Shown: positions 37,567 to 47,346 of the stretch, one piece after another | How positions within the stretch are numbered: the first letter of the stretch is position 1 | How the letters are laid out: each line of letters begins with the position of its first letter | NCBI GenBank assembly: GCA_029258325.1 | Contig: JARHZF010000100.1 | Span: 1 to 64,000 of the forward strand | Reading direction: 5' to 3' | DNA length: 64,000 nt | From: Anaerobiospirillum sp. | GTDB lineage: Bacteria; Pseudomonadota; Gammaproteobacteria; Enterobacterales; Succinivibrionaceae | Position numbers and translations under genes: made by a program | Notes under the pieces: generated by a model | Databases searched by the model: none | What the model was told of the DNA's origin: nothing | Seen by the model: only the letters and a program-made list of their open reading frames with translations

Positions 37567-39720
37567 TTACACTCCTATGTATCTTTTAAAACTTATTAAT
37601 TGTCCATTTAAATAATTACTGTTAAGTTCAAGTTCACAATTTGCATTAGATAAATTTATCTCTATATTTTGTATGCTATTTGCACTAGCAATTTCAGCAC
37701 ATGATTTATTAACTAGGGCAATAATTGGTAAATTTGCACTTTGTGCTATACAGGATAAATTTTCTAATACCTTAGATAATTTTTCACAACTAAGACCTAA
37801 TGTATCTACAATTAATACAAAAGATCCATTTTTTTGTACTTTTGATGCACATATAGCAAGATTTATATTATTTTCAATATCATCATAAGATGTTATTTCT
37901 AATAACTTTGCATTGTTAATTCCTTGATATCTCAAGTTTTGTTCTTGCATATTATGTTGCTTAAATAAAGCACAAAGTAAACTAAATCTTTGTTTTGAAC
38001 TTGCATAAACAATAGAAGATAAACCATCTTCAATAATAGATGCTACGCAATTTCTTAAACTTAAAGCATCGCCTGTAAATGTGTAAAGTTTATTATTTAA
38101 ATTTAATTTAGATAAGCTTTCATTATCAGTTATTAAATTAGTAAATACATTTTCATTTATTACTTTAGTAAAAGAAAAAGCTAGTATTTTATCTATATTT
38201 TCAAGTTTATAAATTAAAGCTTTTTTATCCTTGCATAAAGCTTCATTAATATCTTTATAAGGATATGATATGTCTATAATTTTAAAGTTGACTTTTAATT
38301 GATATAAAGCTGCAGATAATTCTTTACATGACATAAAACCAAGTTCATCATTATCTGTTGCAATATAAAATACTTTATTTTTATCTATATTTTTATTCTT
38401 TATGTGTTCAATTAAAAATTTATAGTTATGAGCACCACCTAAAGCTAGAGCATTATACCCTAAAGACTCTAAAGATAAAGCATCAAATTCACCCTCTGTA
38501 ATAAAAATATTTCCATCTTTATCTAAAACATCTATGTTAAATATATTTTGTTCACCTTTTTTTCTCATTCTATCTTGCGCGTTTATATCAGTGTTTCTTG
38601 CCATAAATGCTTTATTATTATGTGGAATTATAGCAGCACTCCAAACTATATTGTCATGACCTCTAATGTCTTTATTTGCAATGAAGTTATTATCAAAACC
38701 TAAATTAAATCTTTCAATAACATCATCGTTAAGACCTCTTTTATAAAAGTAATCTGTATTCTTTACATTATCATGACAAGTTTTAAAATACTCATCTAAA
38801 GAAAATTCTTCTTGCTCTAAAGTATTTTTATTTACATCATTTTCATTATTAGGATTTTCAAAGACAGTTTCAGTATCTACAAAATTAGTATTATCGTTAT
38901 CATTTGTATAACTTTCAAAAATAGTATCATTATTAACACTATCATTTGCAGCTCTAAAATTACCAAAAATAGCAGGACCTGCAACTATATTAGAAGTATC
39001 CTTTAAATTGATATGAGTAGGGCTTGGAATATGTGGAGTATTAATAATGGTCTCTTTTTTATATAAATGATTTTGATTTACTAAAATAGTATCAAAGCTA
39101 TTACTATTATTAGCAGGAAAATCCTCTGTAGTTATTACCTTATTGTATATATTATTTTGAGTATTATTCTTTGGAGGAAGAATATTACTTCTTGTAATAG
39201 TACTATCTGTTCTTGTGGTATTTGAAATAGTATTAGGTGGTAAAAGAGGATTAAAACCATCTATGTCAAGTGTAGGGGAGTTAAACTTTCTTTGCTCTTT
39301 TTGTATGGTGTGTACATTATTAAAGTTATTATTGTCATTTGGATTAACACCAAACACAACAGCCTCACCTTCTTCTGCTGATCCTAAAAAAGGTGTATTG
39401 TTATTTATCATTATAGTGTTTGGTGTTTGTTGTATAGGTGAGCTAATTTTATAGATCTCTTTTAACTTATTTAATTGATCTAAAAAATTCTCAAGTTTAT
39501 AGTCTAAAGATACTAAATCAAAAATGTTGTAACTTTTGTTACAAACAAAACAATGAACGACATGATTTTGATTATCAAAACTCATAGTGTTACCACTATC
39601 TACATGTTCAGGATTTAAACATGGAAAATTTCTAAGAGTATCTATACCTTTTTTTAATAGATAATCTTCTAATTTGTCATTTAAAAAAGCTTTGGTTTTT
39701 TCAAAATCATTATCAAACAT
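37567..39720 (-). CDS. CHC2 zinc-finger / Toprim primase-like protein
   Basis: This 717-residue protein has the front half of a primase. A CHC2-type zinc site (Cys34, His39, Cys57, Cys60 in CLNPEH and CFVCNKSYNIFDLV) is followed by an unusual Asn/Thr/Asp-rich linker of about 200 residues (100-300) and a DnaG-like catalytic part. RGHDNIVWSAAIIPH is the core fold, ITEGEFDAL holds Glu409, ATDNDELG holds Asp456 and Asp458, and YKDINEAL completes the Toprim site. The last 200 residues look like a RecA/DnaB-type fold without a Walker A loop (a Walker-B-like VLIVDTLGLS remains), so probably not an ATPase. It is sandwiched between tcdA (9 bp) and rep (1 bp). This would be additional to a housekeeping DnaG. 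A replication-restart or mobile-element-derived role is inference. Confidence 0.75.
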   Translation of the reverse strand: MFDNDFEKTKAFLNDKLEDYLLKKGIDTLRNFPCLNPEHVDSGNTMSFDNQNHVVHCFVCNKSYNIFDLVSLDYKLENFLDQLNKLKEIYKISSPIQQTPNTIMINNNTPFLGSAEEGEAVVFGVNPNDNNNFNNVHTIQKEQRKFNSPTLDIDGFNPLLPPNTISNTTRTDSTITRSNILPPKNNTQNNIYNKVITTEDFPANNSNSFDTILVNQNHLYKKETIINTPHIPSPTHINLKDTSNIVAGPAIFGNFRAANDSVNNDTIFESYTNDNDNTNFVDTETVFENPNNENDVNKNTLEQEEFSLDEYFKTCHDNVKNTDYFYKRGLNDDVIERFNLGFDNNFIANKDIRGHDNIVWSAAIIPHNNKAFMARNTDINAQDRMRKKGEQNIFNIDVLDKDGNIFITEGEFDALSLESLGYNALALGGAHNYKFLIEHIKNKNIDKNKVFYIATDNDELGFMSCKELSAALYQLKVNFKIIDISYPYKDINEALCKDKKALIYKLENIDKILAFSFTKVINENVFTNLITDNESLSKLNLNNKLYTFTGDALSLRNCVASIIEDGLSSIVYASSKQRFSLLCALFKQHNMQEQNLRYQGINNAKLLEITSYDDIENNINLAICASKVQKNGSFVLIVDTLGLSCEKLSKVLENLSCIAQSANLPIIALVNKSCAEIASANSIQNIEINLSNANCELELNSNYLNGQLISFKRYIGV

Positions 39721-39729
39721 TTTAGTATC

Positions 39730-40473
39730 CTATTTTTTGTTGGTTATTTTATTTAAGATATAAGAGGCAAGTAATAAACCTGCTGATGCTGTAACAGCCA
39801 TAGAAGCACCCCAAACAGGAAGATCACGTTCTTCTCTTAAACTTTCATCAGAATAGGTTGGTATTTCATCTGAGCAAGAACACATAATACCCATTTTTTT
39901 ACCACCTTTTGGAAAATTATAGTGACGTCTTAACTCAAATCTTAATTTTTGAATTAAAGCATCTCCTTTAGATTTTGATATATCACAAAGTGTAAGACGA
40001 GTAGGGTCTACTCTACCTCCTGCACCACCTGATGTTATAAAAGTAATATTTTTCTTATATAGGTAATTTACTAAATAAGCCTTAGCTTTAATATCATCAA
40101 TAGCTTCTGCTACATAATTTGGACAAATATTAGCAAAGGTTTCATCAATATTATCAGGTGTTAAATATGTCTCAATTACCTGAACTTTAACTAAAGGATT
40201 AATATCAAGTAATCGCTCTTTTAATGCTTGAGCTTTATTTATACCATATGTTTTTGTAGTTGTATGTAATTGACGATTAGAATTACCCATCTCAATTAAA
40301 TCAGGATCTACTAATATTAAAGATCCAACACCAGACCTACACAAAGCTTCTGTAAGCCAAGATCCAACACCACCTACACCTACAACCATAACAGTTGCAT
40401 TTTGAAGTTTTAGAAAGCCATCTTCACCATATAAGGCTCTGATTCCTCTAAATCTAATTTCATTTTCTGTCAT
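39730..40473 (-). CDS. tcdA: tRNA threonylcarbamoyladenosine dehydratase TcdA
   Basis: TcdA (CsdL) uses ATP to cyclise t6A to ct6A at position 37 of ANN-decoding tRNAs. It is an E1-like protein: RFRGIRALYGEDGFLKL at the start, the nucleotide loop VVGVGGVGSWLTEAL, NRQLH, and the C-terminal KKMGIMCSCSDEIPTY block. The 247 residues match the short family form. It is first in a minus-strand operon with the primase-like gene and rep. Together with tsaC it gives both ends of the ct6A pathway in this window. Confidence 0.94.
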   Translation of the reverse strand: MTENEIRFRGIRALYGEDGFLKLQNATVMVVGVGGVGSWLTEALCRSGVGSLILVDPDLIEMGNSNRQLHTTTKTYGINKAQALKERLLDINPLVKVQVIETYLTPDNIDETFANICPNYVAEAIDDIKAKAYLVNYLYKKNITFITSGGAGGRVDPTRLTLCDISKSKGDALIQKLRFELRRHYNFPKGGKKMGIMCSCSDEIPTYSDESLREERDLPVWGASMAVTASAGLLLASYILNKITNKK

Positions 40474-40548
40474 TTTTTTTTCCTTTTTTTGGTTTATAAA
40501 AAGTAATTATATTACAAAATAAAATTGATATAATACATCTACAATTTT

Positions 40549-40625
40549 GATCCCGTAGCTCAGTTGGATAGAGTTTTAGTTTCCGAAGCTAAAGGTCGTG
40601 AGTTCGATTCTCATCGGGATCACCA
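40549..40625 (+). tRNA. tRNA-Arg (anticodon CCG)
   Basis: The cloverleaf can be folded by hand. Acceptor GATCCCG pairs with CGGGATC, followed by A and an encoded CCA. The D arm is GCTC...GAGT, the anticodon stem TTAGT/GCTAA encloses loop TTCCGAA (anticodon CCG at 40583-40585), and the T arm is GTGAG-TTCGATT-CTCAT. It is 77 nt long. CCG reads CGG, a codon that looks rare in the genes here. It stands alone, with its terminator 16 bp downstream. Confidence 0.95.
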
Positions 40626-40640
40626 TATTTTTATATATAA

Positions 40641-40677
40641 AAAAAGCTCAAAGAAATTAATCTTTGAGCCTTTTTTT
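40641..40677. terminator. Intrinsic terminator between tRNA-Arg and flavodoxin
   Basis: Stem AAAAAGCTCAAAGA / TCTTTGAGCCTTTTT (one bulge-free core of 9 bp) with a 6-nt loop and seven Ts on the plus strand and an A tract on the other side. It serves the convergent tRNA and flavodoxin genes. Confidence 0.85.
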
Positions 40678-40698
40678 AGACGAATAAAAAAATCTTTT

Positions 40699-41208
40699 TT
40701 AATTTAAGATGCTATCTCTAATTTGGTCACACCAAGCTTTAATTCTTGCATCTGTAAGTTCTGGCTGATTATCTTCATCAATAGCAAGACCTACAAAATT
40801 ATTTTCATCAAGAAGAGGTAGTGGACTTGTAAAATCATAACCTTCTGTTGGCCAAAAACCAATAAATTCAGCACCACGGAATTGGAATGTTTCATATAAC
40901 ATACCCATACCATCTAAAAAGGTGTCAGGATATCCTATTTGATCACCTGTACCAAATAGTGCAACAACTTTTCCATTGAAGTCCATAGTCTGAAGTTTAG
41001 GCATGAACATATCCCAATCTTCTTGTAATTCACCTATTGACCATGTAGATGTACCAATGATGAGCTTTTGATAATTGTTCATTAACTCACCATCACTACT
41101 TATGTTATGGAGATCAACGTTCTCTTCACCTAACTCTTTGGCTATTTTTTCTGCAACAGCACCTGTAATTCCAGTATAGGTGCCATAGAAAAGTCCGACT
41201 TTTTTCAT
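40699..41208 (-). CDS. Long-chain flavodoxin
   Basis: Flavodoxin is an FMN-carrying one-electron carrier that can replace ferredoxin. The phosphate loop YGTYTGIT (residues 8-15) fits the T/S-x-T-G-x-T rule. The FMN-stacking regions GTSTWSIGELQEDWD and FGTGDQIGYPDTFLDGMG are present, and the roughly 20-residue insertion of the long-chain type is kept (GFWPTEGYDFTSP). The 169 residues compare with 176 in E. coli FldA, and separation from FldB is not possible by eye. It is a single gene, divergent from an unrecognised gene, with a 294-bp gap that contains a 20-bp palindrome. Confidence 0.93.
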   Translation of the reverse strand: MKKVGLFYGTYTGITGAVAEKIAKELGEENVDLHNISSDGELMNNYQKLIIGTSTWSIGELQEDWDMFMPKLQTMDFNGKVVALFGTGDQIGYPDTFLDGMGMLYETFQFRGAEFIGFWPTEGYDFTSPLPLLDENNFVGLAIDEDNQPELTDARIKAWCDQIRDSILN

Positions 41209-41335
41209 ATTGACTCTCTATCTTTAAACTTCATACATCTATTGTTAATTAAGTATTTAACATTGACTTAAAAGGAATATATTATAGTAAACCTACATAC
41301 TTTATTGTATATAATTTTTCTATATTTGTATTATT

Positions 41336-41355
41336 ATTGATAAACGTTTATCAAT
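41336..41355. promoter_or_regulatory. Perfect 20-bp palindrome, LacI-family-like operator
   Basis: ATTGATAAAC / GTTTATCAAT is an exact palindrome with the central AAACGTTT that fits the AANCGNTT core of LacI/GalR-family operators. It stands in the middle of the divergent gap, 127 bp before flavodoxin and 147 bp before the gene at 41503. No LacI-type gene is in the window. Confidence 0.55.
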
Positions 41356-41502
41356 TAATTTTAAAAAAAACTGAAATTTTTCATTTTTGTTTTAGTTTTT
41401 ACAAAAAAATGTTAGTTGAGAAATTTAGCTCATAAATAGGAGTATTTTTTCTTATCTTTGATGTATTCTTTAAATGCTAAAAGAATTTTATAGGATAAGT
41501 AA

Positions 41503-42651
41503 ATGGCAAGTTTTATTGTAAATGAATCTAAACATGTTTTAGATATGGAAGAAAAAAGAAAGACTTTATTACAAGTAGGTGAAAGACTTCCAAATGGTCT
41601 TGTTATCTCAGAAATGGCTGATAATGGATCAAATTATGAAATTTACACAGTAGAAGATAACTCTGTAAATATTTTAGTTGTAAAAGAAGATTTAGCAAAT
41701 AAATGGATTGAACTTGGATATCTGCCTAAGAGAGTATTTGCAGATTATGTAAACACTCTAAATGAAAAGGTTTGTTTATTTTTCAGCCCATCATCTTTAA
41801 TTTTACAACCATTAACATCTGTTAGATTCTATGGTTCAAAACATTATGCTTATTCTGTAGCAGGTGCTATTTGGAATACTAGAACTGTAGATCAAGATAT
41901 TAATTTACGTGATTCTATATATTGTGAATTATACTCAATATTATTACCAACTTTTACACAAACAAGAGCTGTTTGTGATAAAGCATTATTCTCAAATTGT
42001 TTCTTAACTACAGGTGAAGAAGATCTTTCAGCACCTCATGAAGTTGAAGATAGTGGCTTATCTCCTTTTAACTTTGCAAGAACAATGCAAGCAAATGGTT
42101 TTAAAGGTTCACCTATAGAACATTATCTACAAGCAGGTGAAAAAGTAGATGATTATGTTATGGTTGCAGATAATCTACTTATAGCATCAGCAGTTGAGGT
42201 AACTGAAAACTTCCAAGTTTATAATACTAACTCTGATGTTAAGATTGTTCTATTTAACAAAGATTATGCAGATAAGTTAATAAAAAATGATCTAATTTTA
42301 CAAATGGATTTAAGAACTGTTCAATTAGGTTATGAAATTGTAAAAGCTATTGTTTTATCAAAGAGAAAAGCAGTAGAGTGTCTTGATAATCGTCAATATG
42401 GTATAACTAAAGATGGTGCTTTAGAATTAGCACAAGCTATTGGTAGAACAAGACGTAAATTACCAAAAGCACGTCTTGATAATGGTTTATACATACAAGA
42501 ATATGGTTTAGTTTTCCCTCAAGAGTTTGAATGTGAAGAAAGTCAAAATGATGCACGTTTAGTTGAGGAAATTCTATATAAAGGACCTTTTGCTATGGCC
42601 CCATTCCTTGAAGAACATGTAGAGGATGCTAAAGCTATAGTTATGCGTTAA
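41503..42651 (+). CDS. Unrecognised 382-residue cytoplasmic protein
   Basis: I do not recognise this protein. It has no signal peptide or membrane segment and looks like a soluble, slightly acidic, mixed alpha/beta protein. The N-terminal 100 residues (KTLLQVGERLPNGLVI and following) have a beta-rich pattern. The middle has ANGFKGSPIEHYLQAGEKVD, and the C-terminal third has a basic RTRRKLPKARLDNG patch at about 320-333 followed by an acidic end. The start follows GGATAAGTAA with no strong ribosome binding site. The gene is alone, with a LacI-like palindrome upstream and a good terminator downstream, which supports a real and regulated gene. Confidence 0.75.
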   Translation: MASFIVNESKHVLDMEEKRKTLLQVGERLPNGLVISEMADNGSNYEIYTVEDNSVNILVVKEDLANKWIELGYLPKRVFADYVNTLNEKVCLFFSPSSLILQPLTSVRFYGSKHYAYSVAGAIWNTRTVDQDINLRDSIYCELYSILLPTFTQTRAVCDKALFSNCFLTTGEEDLSAPHEVEDSGLSPFNFARTMQANGFKGSPIEHYLQAGEKVDDYVMVADNLLIASAVEVTENFQVYNTNSDVKIVLFNKDYADKLIKNDLILQMDLRTVQLGYEIVKAIVLSKRKAVECLDNRQYGITKDGALELAQAIGRTRRKLPKARLDNGLYIQEYGLVFPQEFECEESQNDARLVEEILYKGPFAMAPFLEEHVEDAKAIVMR

Positions 42652-42673
42652 TAACTTCTAAATAATCACATAT

Positions 42674-42716
42674 AAAAAAAAGCTCATAATCATTTTTGTG
42701 ATTGTGAGCTTTTTTA
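42674..42716. terminator. Intrinsic terminator between 41503 gene and acrB
   Basis: 12-bp stem AGCTCATAATCA / TGATTGTGAGCT (one G-T pair) with a 6-nt loop, an A tract before and a T tract after. It is usable by both convergent genes. Confidence 0.85.
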
Positions 42717-42751
42717 TTAAGGAAACAAATTAAATCTTTTGTGCTACTTTG

Positions 42752-45700
42752 TTAATTTTTCTTGTATAAAGCCTCACGTCTTAATCTCTCTTCTTCTGCT
42801 AATTTCATCTTTAGTTCTGTTGGCACATACTTAGTGAAGTAACGCATAACAATAACAAAGAATACAGGAACATAGAAGATAGCTAAAACTGTAGCAGACA
42901 ACATACCACCAATAACACAAATACCAATTTCATTACGACCTGCAGCACCTGCACCAGAGCTTATAGCAAGGGGTAGCACACCTAAAATAAAGGCAGCTGA
43001 TGTCATTAAAATAGGTCTTAGACGAATACGAGCAGCCTCAACTACAGCATCTGTAAGTCTTGAACCTTTATCATAAAGCTCTTTAGCAAATTCTACGATC
43101 AAAATAGCATTCTTTGCAGATAAACCTACAGTAGTCAATAGACCTACTTGAAAGTAAACGTCATTTGCAAGTGTTGTTTTAAATGGTAGATATTGTGTCA
43201 TTAAGGCTGCAATAACTGCACCTACAATACCTAAAGGAACAACAAGCATTACAGCAAAAGGAATAGACCATGACTCATATAAAGCTGCTAGTGATAAAAA
43301 TACTACTAGGACAGATACAGCATATAGTAATGGAGCTTGTGAACCTGATAGTCTTTCTTGATATGATGTACCATTCCAAGAAATACCATAGCCTTGAGGT
43401 AGGACTTCATCTGCAATTCTTAGCATTTCATCCATAGCCTCACCAGTTGAAACACCAGGAGCAGGAGCACCTTGAATATTCATAGCACCTACACCATTAA
43501 ATCTTTCTAAACGAGGTGAACCATAAGTCCATTCAGTAGTAGCAAAAGCTGAGAAAGGAACCATCTCACCTTTATTATTTCTAACATACCACTTATTTAG
43601 ATCCATCTCATTCATACGAGCTGAAGCTACACCTTGTATAAATACTTTTTTAACTCTTTGTCTTTCAATAAAGTTATCAATATAACCAGAACCCCAAGCA
43701 ACGGATAATGTTGTATTGATATCAGATATATTAAGACCTAAAGCTAGAGCTTTTTCATAATCTAGATTTAATTTAAATTGAGGTGAATCATCAATACCAT
43801 TTGCACGTACTTGCATTAGTTTTTTTGATTGTTGTGCTTTATAGATATACTCATTTCTTACACGTGTAAGTTCAGCATGACCATGACCTGCATTATCTTG
43901 TAAATACATATCAAAGCCAGATGCAACACCTAATTCAGGAATTGCAGGAAGGTTAAATGCATAAGCAATACCTTCACGAATACCCATTAAAGGCATGTAA
44001 GAACGAGCAACAATGCTATTTGCATGTTGTTCTTCACTTTGACGCACACTCCAATCTTTTAGTTTAATAAAGGCAAGACCTGCGTTTTGACCTGAACCTG
44101 CAAAGCTAAAGCCTGTAACAGTCATCAAAGATTCAACATTATCTTTTTCTTTAGTGAAGAAGTAATCTGTAAGTTTATCTAAAGTTACAGAAGTTTTTTC
44201 AACTGTAGAACCAGCAGGTAGGTTTACCATTGCAAGTAAAACACCTTGATCTTCTGTAGGTAAGAATGCAGATGGAATTTTTATAAAACATAGCACTAAT
44301 ACACCACAGATTACAAAGTAACCAAAAACTTGGCGTTTTATTTGATGAACAACTTTCTTTACATGTTTTTCATATAAAGCAGTATTCTTTTCAAAAGATT
44401 TGTTAAATACCTCAAAGAACTTATTTAAAGGCTTTTCAACAGGTTTTATTATCTTATTACAAAGAAGAATAAACTTATTGTTAGATTGAACTGCTCTTTG
44501 ATCTGCTGTTTTTAAAATGGAAGCACAAAGAGCTGGGGTTAAGATAATAGCAACAAGTACTGATAAAATCATTGAAGATACAATGGTTATAGAGAACTGT
44601 CTATAAATAACACCAGTTGAACCACCAAAGAAAGCCATAGGAACGAATACAGCTGATAGTACAAGAGCAATACCAATTAGAGCACCTGTAATTTGATCCA
44701 TTGAAACTTCAGTTGCAGCTTTAGGGGTAAGTTCAGGTCTTTCGTGTAAAATACGTTCTACGTTTTCCACAACAACAATAGCATCGTCAACTAATAGACC
44801 AATTGCTAGCACCATACCAAACATAGTTAAGGTGTTAATAGAGAAGCCTAAAACTGACATAATTGCAAAAGTACCTAATAGTACAACAGGCACTGTAATT
44901 GTTGGAATTAGTGTAGCTCTAAAGTTTTGTAAGAATAAATACATAATTAAAACTACAAGAACAATAGCTTCAATTAATGTATGGAATACTTCATTAATAG
45001 ATACAGCAATAAATTCAGTTGTATCATATGGATATACTAATTTAATCCAATCTGGGAAATATTCTGATTGTTTTTCAACTAGAGCTTTAACTGCTTTTGC
45101 TGTGCTTAAAGCATTAGCATTAGATGCAAGGTTAATAGCAAGACCTGCAGATGGTTTACCATTAAATTTACCTGACATTTGATAGCTTTCAGAGCCAAGC
45201 TCAACTTTAGCAACATCTTTTAATCTTACATTAGTACCATCTTTATTTACACGAATTAAAATGTTCTCAAATTGTTCTACATTATCAAGACGTGATTGAC
45301 CTACAATAGTATAAGCATATTGTTGACCTTTAACAGCAGGAGTACCACCTAAAGAACCATAAGTAACCTGAGCATTTTGTGTCTTAATTGCAGATACAAC
45401 TTCTGAAATTGACATAGATAGGTTATTTAACTTTTCAGGATCAATCCATATACGCATAGCATATTGAGAACCGAAAACAGATAAGTCACCTACACCTTCA
45501 ACACGAGCTAAAGGTTCTTTTAAGTTTGCATAAATATAGTCTGCAAGATCACTATTTGTATGCTTATCATCTGTAGCATGAAGACCTACAACCATTAAGA
45601 ATGAGTTAGTACTTTTTGTTACGCTAACACCATTACTTTGAACAGTCTCAGGTAATTGAGATTGTGTTTGTTGTAGTTTATTTTGTACTTGAACTTGAGC

Positions 45701-46006
45701 AATATCAGGGTTTGTTCCAGGCTCAAAGGTAATATTAATAGTAGAATTACCATAAGAGTCTGATGTAGCTGACATATACATATATCCATCAAGACCTGTC
45801 ATATTTTGCTCAATAATCTGAGTTACAGAACGCTCTACAGTTAAAGCGTCTGCACCAGGATATGAAGCTCTAATAGATACAGCAGGTGGTGCAATAGTTG
45901 GATATTGTGATACAGGTAGTGTAAATACAGACACTAAACCTGCAAGCATGGTTATGATAGCTAATACCCACGCAAAGATTGGTCTGTTAATAAAGAAACG
46001 TGCCAT
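42752..46006 (-). CDS. acrB: RND multidrug efflux pump AcrB-type
   Basis: This is the proton-driven inner-membrane pump of a tripartite efflux system. It is of the hydrophobe/amphiphile HAE1 type, shown by [18 protein letters not shown] at the N-terminus, [19 protein letters not shown] near residue 405 (the two relay aspartates), and [17 protein letters not shown] near residue 955 (relay Lys). The 1084 residues are about 35 more than E. coli AcrB, with the excess mainly in the central loop and the charged C-terminus. It follows acrA by 19 bp. No tolC-type outer membrane factor is nearby, so a shared TolC elsewhere is expected. Confidence 0.95.
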   Translation of the reverse strand: MARFFINRPIFAWVLAIITMLAGLVSVFTLPVSQYPTIAPPAVSIRASYPGADALTVERSVTQIIEQNMTGLDGYMYMSATSDSYGNSTINITFEPGTNPDIAQVQVQNKLQQTQSQLPETVQSNGVSVTKSTNSFLMVVGLHATDDKHTNSDLADYIYANLKEPLARVEGVGDLSVFGSQYAMRIWIDPEKLNNLSMSISEVVSAIKTQNAQVTYGSLGGTPAVKGQQYAYTIVGQSRLDNVEQFENILIRVNKDGTNVRLKDVAKVELGSESYQMSGKFNGKPSAGLAINLASNANALSTAKAVKALVEKQSEYFPDWIKLVYPYDTTEFIAVSINEVFHTLIEAIVLVVLIMYLFLQNFRATLIPTITVPVVLLGTFAIMSVLGFSINTLTMFGMVLAIGLLVDDAIVVVENVERILHERPELTPKAATEVSMDQITGALIGIALVLSAVFVPMAFFGGSTGVIYRQFSITIVSSMILSVLVAIILTPALCASILKTADQRAVQSNNKFILLCNKIIKPVEKPLNKFFEVFNKSFEKNTALYEKHVKKVVHQIKRQVFGYFVICGVLVLCFIKIPSAFLPTEDQGVLLAMVNLPAGSTVEKTSVTLDKLTDYFFTKEKDNVESLMTVTGFSFAGSGQNAGLAFIKLKDWSVRQSEEQHANSIVARSYMPLMGIREGIAYAFNLPAIPELGVASGFDMYLQDNAGHGHAELTRVRNEYIYKAQQSKKLMQVRANGIDDSPQFKLNLDYEKALALGLNISDINTTLSVAWGSGYIDNFIERQRVKKVFIQGVASARMNEMDLNKWYVRNNKGEMVPFSAFATTEWTYGSPRLERFNGVGAMNIQGAPAPGVSTGEAMDEMLRIADEVLPQGYGISWNGTSYQERLSGSQAPLLYAVSVLVVFLSLAALYESWSIPFAVMLVVPLGIVGAVIAALMTQYLPFKTTLANDVYFQVGLLTTVGLSAKNAILIVEFAKELYDKGSRLTDAVVEAARIRLRPILMTSAAFILGVLPLAISSGAGAAGRNEIGICVIGGMLSATVLAIFYVPVFFVIVMRYFTKYVPTELKMKLAEEERLRREALYKKN

Positions 46007-46025
46007 TTATTACTTCCTCAAAACT

Positions 46026-47198
46026 CTATTTTGCATCTTTATTTTGAGCAGCTTGTTTTTGCATTATGGCAGCATCCATAACAGGAGCTCCTGTACGAAT
46101 CTTTTGAAGATTTGATGTAATTACTTGATCACCTTCATCAAGACCTGAGAGAACGATAAAGTATTGTTCATATTCGCCACCAAGTTTAATTTCTTTTCTT
46201 TGTGCTTTTGACTCTTTATCTATAACATATACGTAAGATACGCCATTTGCTTCTCTAATAACGCTACCTTGAGATACAACAATAGCTTTAGGTAAAAAGC
46301 CTTGATTTAGATCAGCTCTTATAAACATACCTGGTAAAATTATATTATCAGGATTTGGCACAATAGCACGTAAGCTTACCATACCTGTGCTTTCTTCAAC
46401 TGTTATACCAGAAAACTCAAGAGTTCCTTTTTCTTCATATTTAGAACCATTTGAGAAATATATATCAACAGTTGCTTTACCATCTACATTTTGGAATTTA
46501 CCCTTTAACATAGCTTTTCTAAGTTGAAGGTGATCTTCTACTGATTGGCCTAAATCAACAAAAATAGGGTTTACTTGTTGAATGGTGGTAAGAGGCATAG
46601 CTTGAGCTGCTGATACTAAAGCACCTTCTGTAAACTCAGATTTAGAAATAATGCCATCTATAGGGGCATAGACCTTAGTGTAGGCTAAATTAATTTTAGC
46701 TGTATCTAAATTAGCTTTATCACCCTCAACGCTAGCTTTTGCTTTTAGGAAAGTAGCATAGGCATCATCATATTCTTGTTTAGAGATAGCTTTTTTCTCT
46801 AAAAGACTACGATATCTATCAGCTTTTAATCTTGCAGAGTATAAAGTTGCTTGTGAAGCCTCTAAAGCTGCTTTTGCACTTTCTACTTTAGCCTCATATA
46901 AAGCAGGATCAATTTGATATAGTTGTTGACCTTCTTTTACAACAGAACCCTCTTCAAATAATCTAGATTGAATAATACCTGATACTTGAGGGCGAACTTC
47001 TGCTTTACGTCTTGGGTTCGCTCTACCTGTAAGACGAGATGATACAGGAACATCTTTTGTAATAACTGTAAATACATCAACAGGTAATGCTTGACCTTGT
47101 GGTCTTTTTTCATCACCACCACAAGCAGTAACTAATAACATAGAAGCAAAGGAGACAGCAATTAAAGATTTATGCTTTGTGATTTTATTAAGCAACAT
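46026..47198 (-). CDS. acrA: RND efflux periplasmic adaptor, AcrA-type lipoprotein
   Basis: The membrane fusion protein links AcrB to the outer-membrane channel. A lipoprotein signal peptide ends in LLVTACGG, so the mature protein starts with a lipidated Cys near residue 26. The order that follows is typical: a barrel/lipoyl half (RPQVSGIIQSRLFEEGSVVKEGQ), a coiled coil of about residues 98-170, the second lipoyl half (YAPIDGIISKSEFTEGALV), and the beta-barrel and membrane-proximal domains. The 390 residues compare with 397 in E. coli. It is first in the acrA-acrB operon, divergent from acrR. Confidence 0.94.
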   Translation of the reverse strand: MLLNKITKHKSLIAVSFASMLLVTACGGDEKRPQGQALPVDVFTVITKDVPVSSRLTGRANPRRKAEVRPQVSGIIQSRLFEEGSVVKEGQQLYQIDPALYEAKVESAKAALEASQATLYSARLKADRYRSLLEKKAISKQEYDDAYATFLKAKASVEGDKANLDTAKINLAYTKVYAPIDGIISKSEFTEGALVSAAQAMPLTTIQQVNPIFVDLGQSVEDHLQLRKAMLKGKFQNVDGKATVDIYFSNGSKYEEKGTLEFSGITVEESTGMVSLRAIVPNPDNIILPGMFIRADLNQGFLPKAIVVSQGSVIREANGVSYVYVIDKESKAQRKEIKLGGEYEQYFIVLSGLDEGDQVITSNLQKIRTGAPVMDAAIMQKQAAQNKDAK

Positions 47199-47234
47199 AT
47201 TTTAATATTTCCTTTATTTTGGTATGTATTAAAT

Positions 47235-47258
47235 AGTAGTATATTTTATTATACTACT
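47235..47258. promoter_or_regulatory. Inverted repeat over the acrA -10 region
   Basis: Perfect 9-bp pair AGTAGTATA / TATACTACT with a 6-nt spacer. Read on the minus strand, its right arm contains most of a TATAAT (47248-47253) that suits an acrA promoter. It may be a second regulator site or a 5' UTR hairpin. Confidence 0.4.
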
Positions 47259-47270
47259 TTTTTTTAATAT

Positions 47271-47288
47271 ACATACATGAATGTATGT
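47271..47288. promoter_or_regulatory. AcrR-type operator
   Basis: ACATACAT-GA-ATGTATGT is an 18-bp palindrome. The arms are those of the E. coli AcrR operator, but the spacer is 2 bp rather than 6. It overlaps the likely -35 of acrA and abuts a TATAAT at 47289-47294 facing acrR, so binding could repress both genes. Confidence 0.65.
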
Positions 47289-47346
47289 TATAATTGTCAA
47301 AAAATTTTGATAAAGTTTTTTTACTATCAAAGAAAAAGGGATTCAT

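Noticed and set aside
41461-41493. Ten-codon frame directly before the 41503 gene
   Set aside because: It is too short, its AGGAG is about 20 bp away, and nothing suggests a leader-peptide role.
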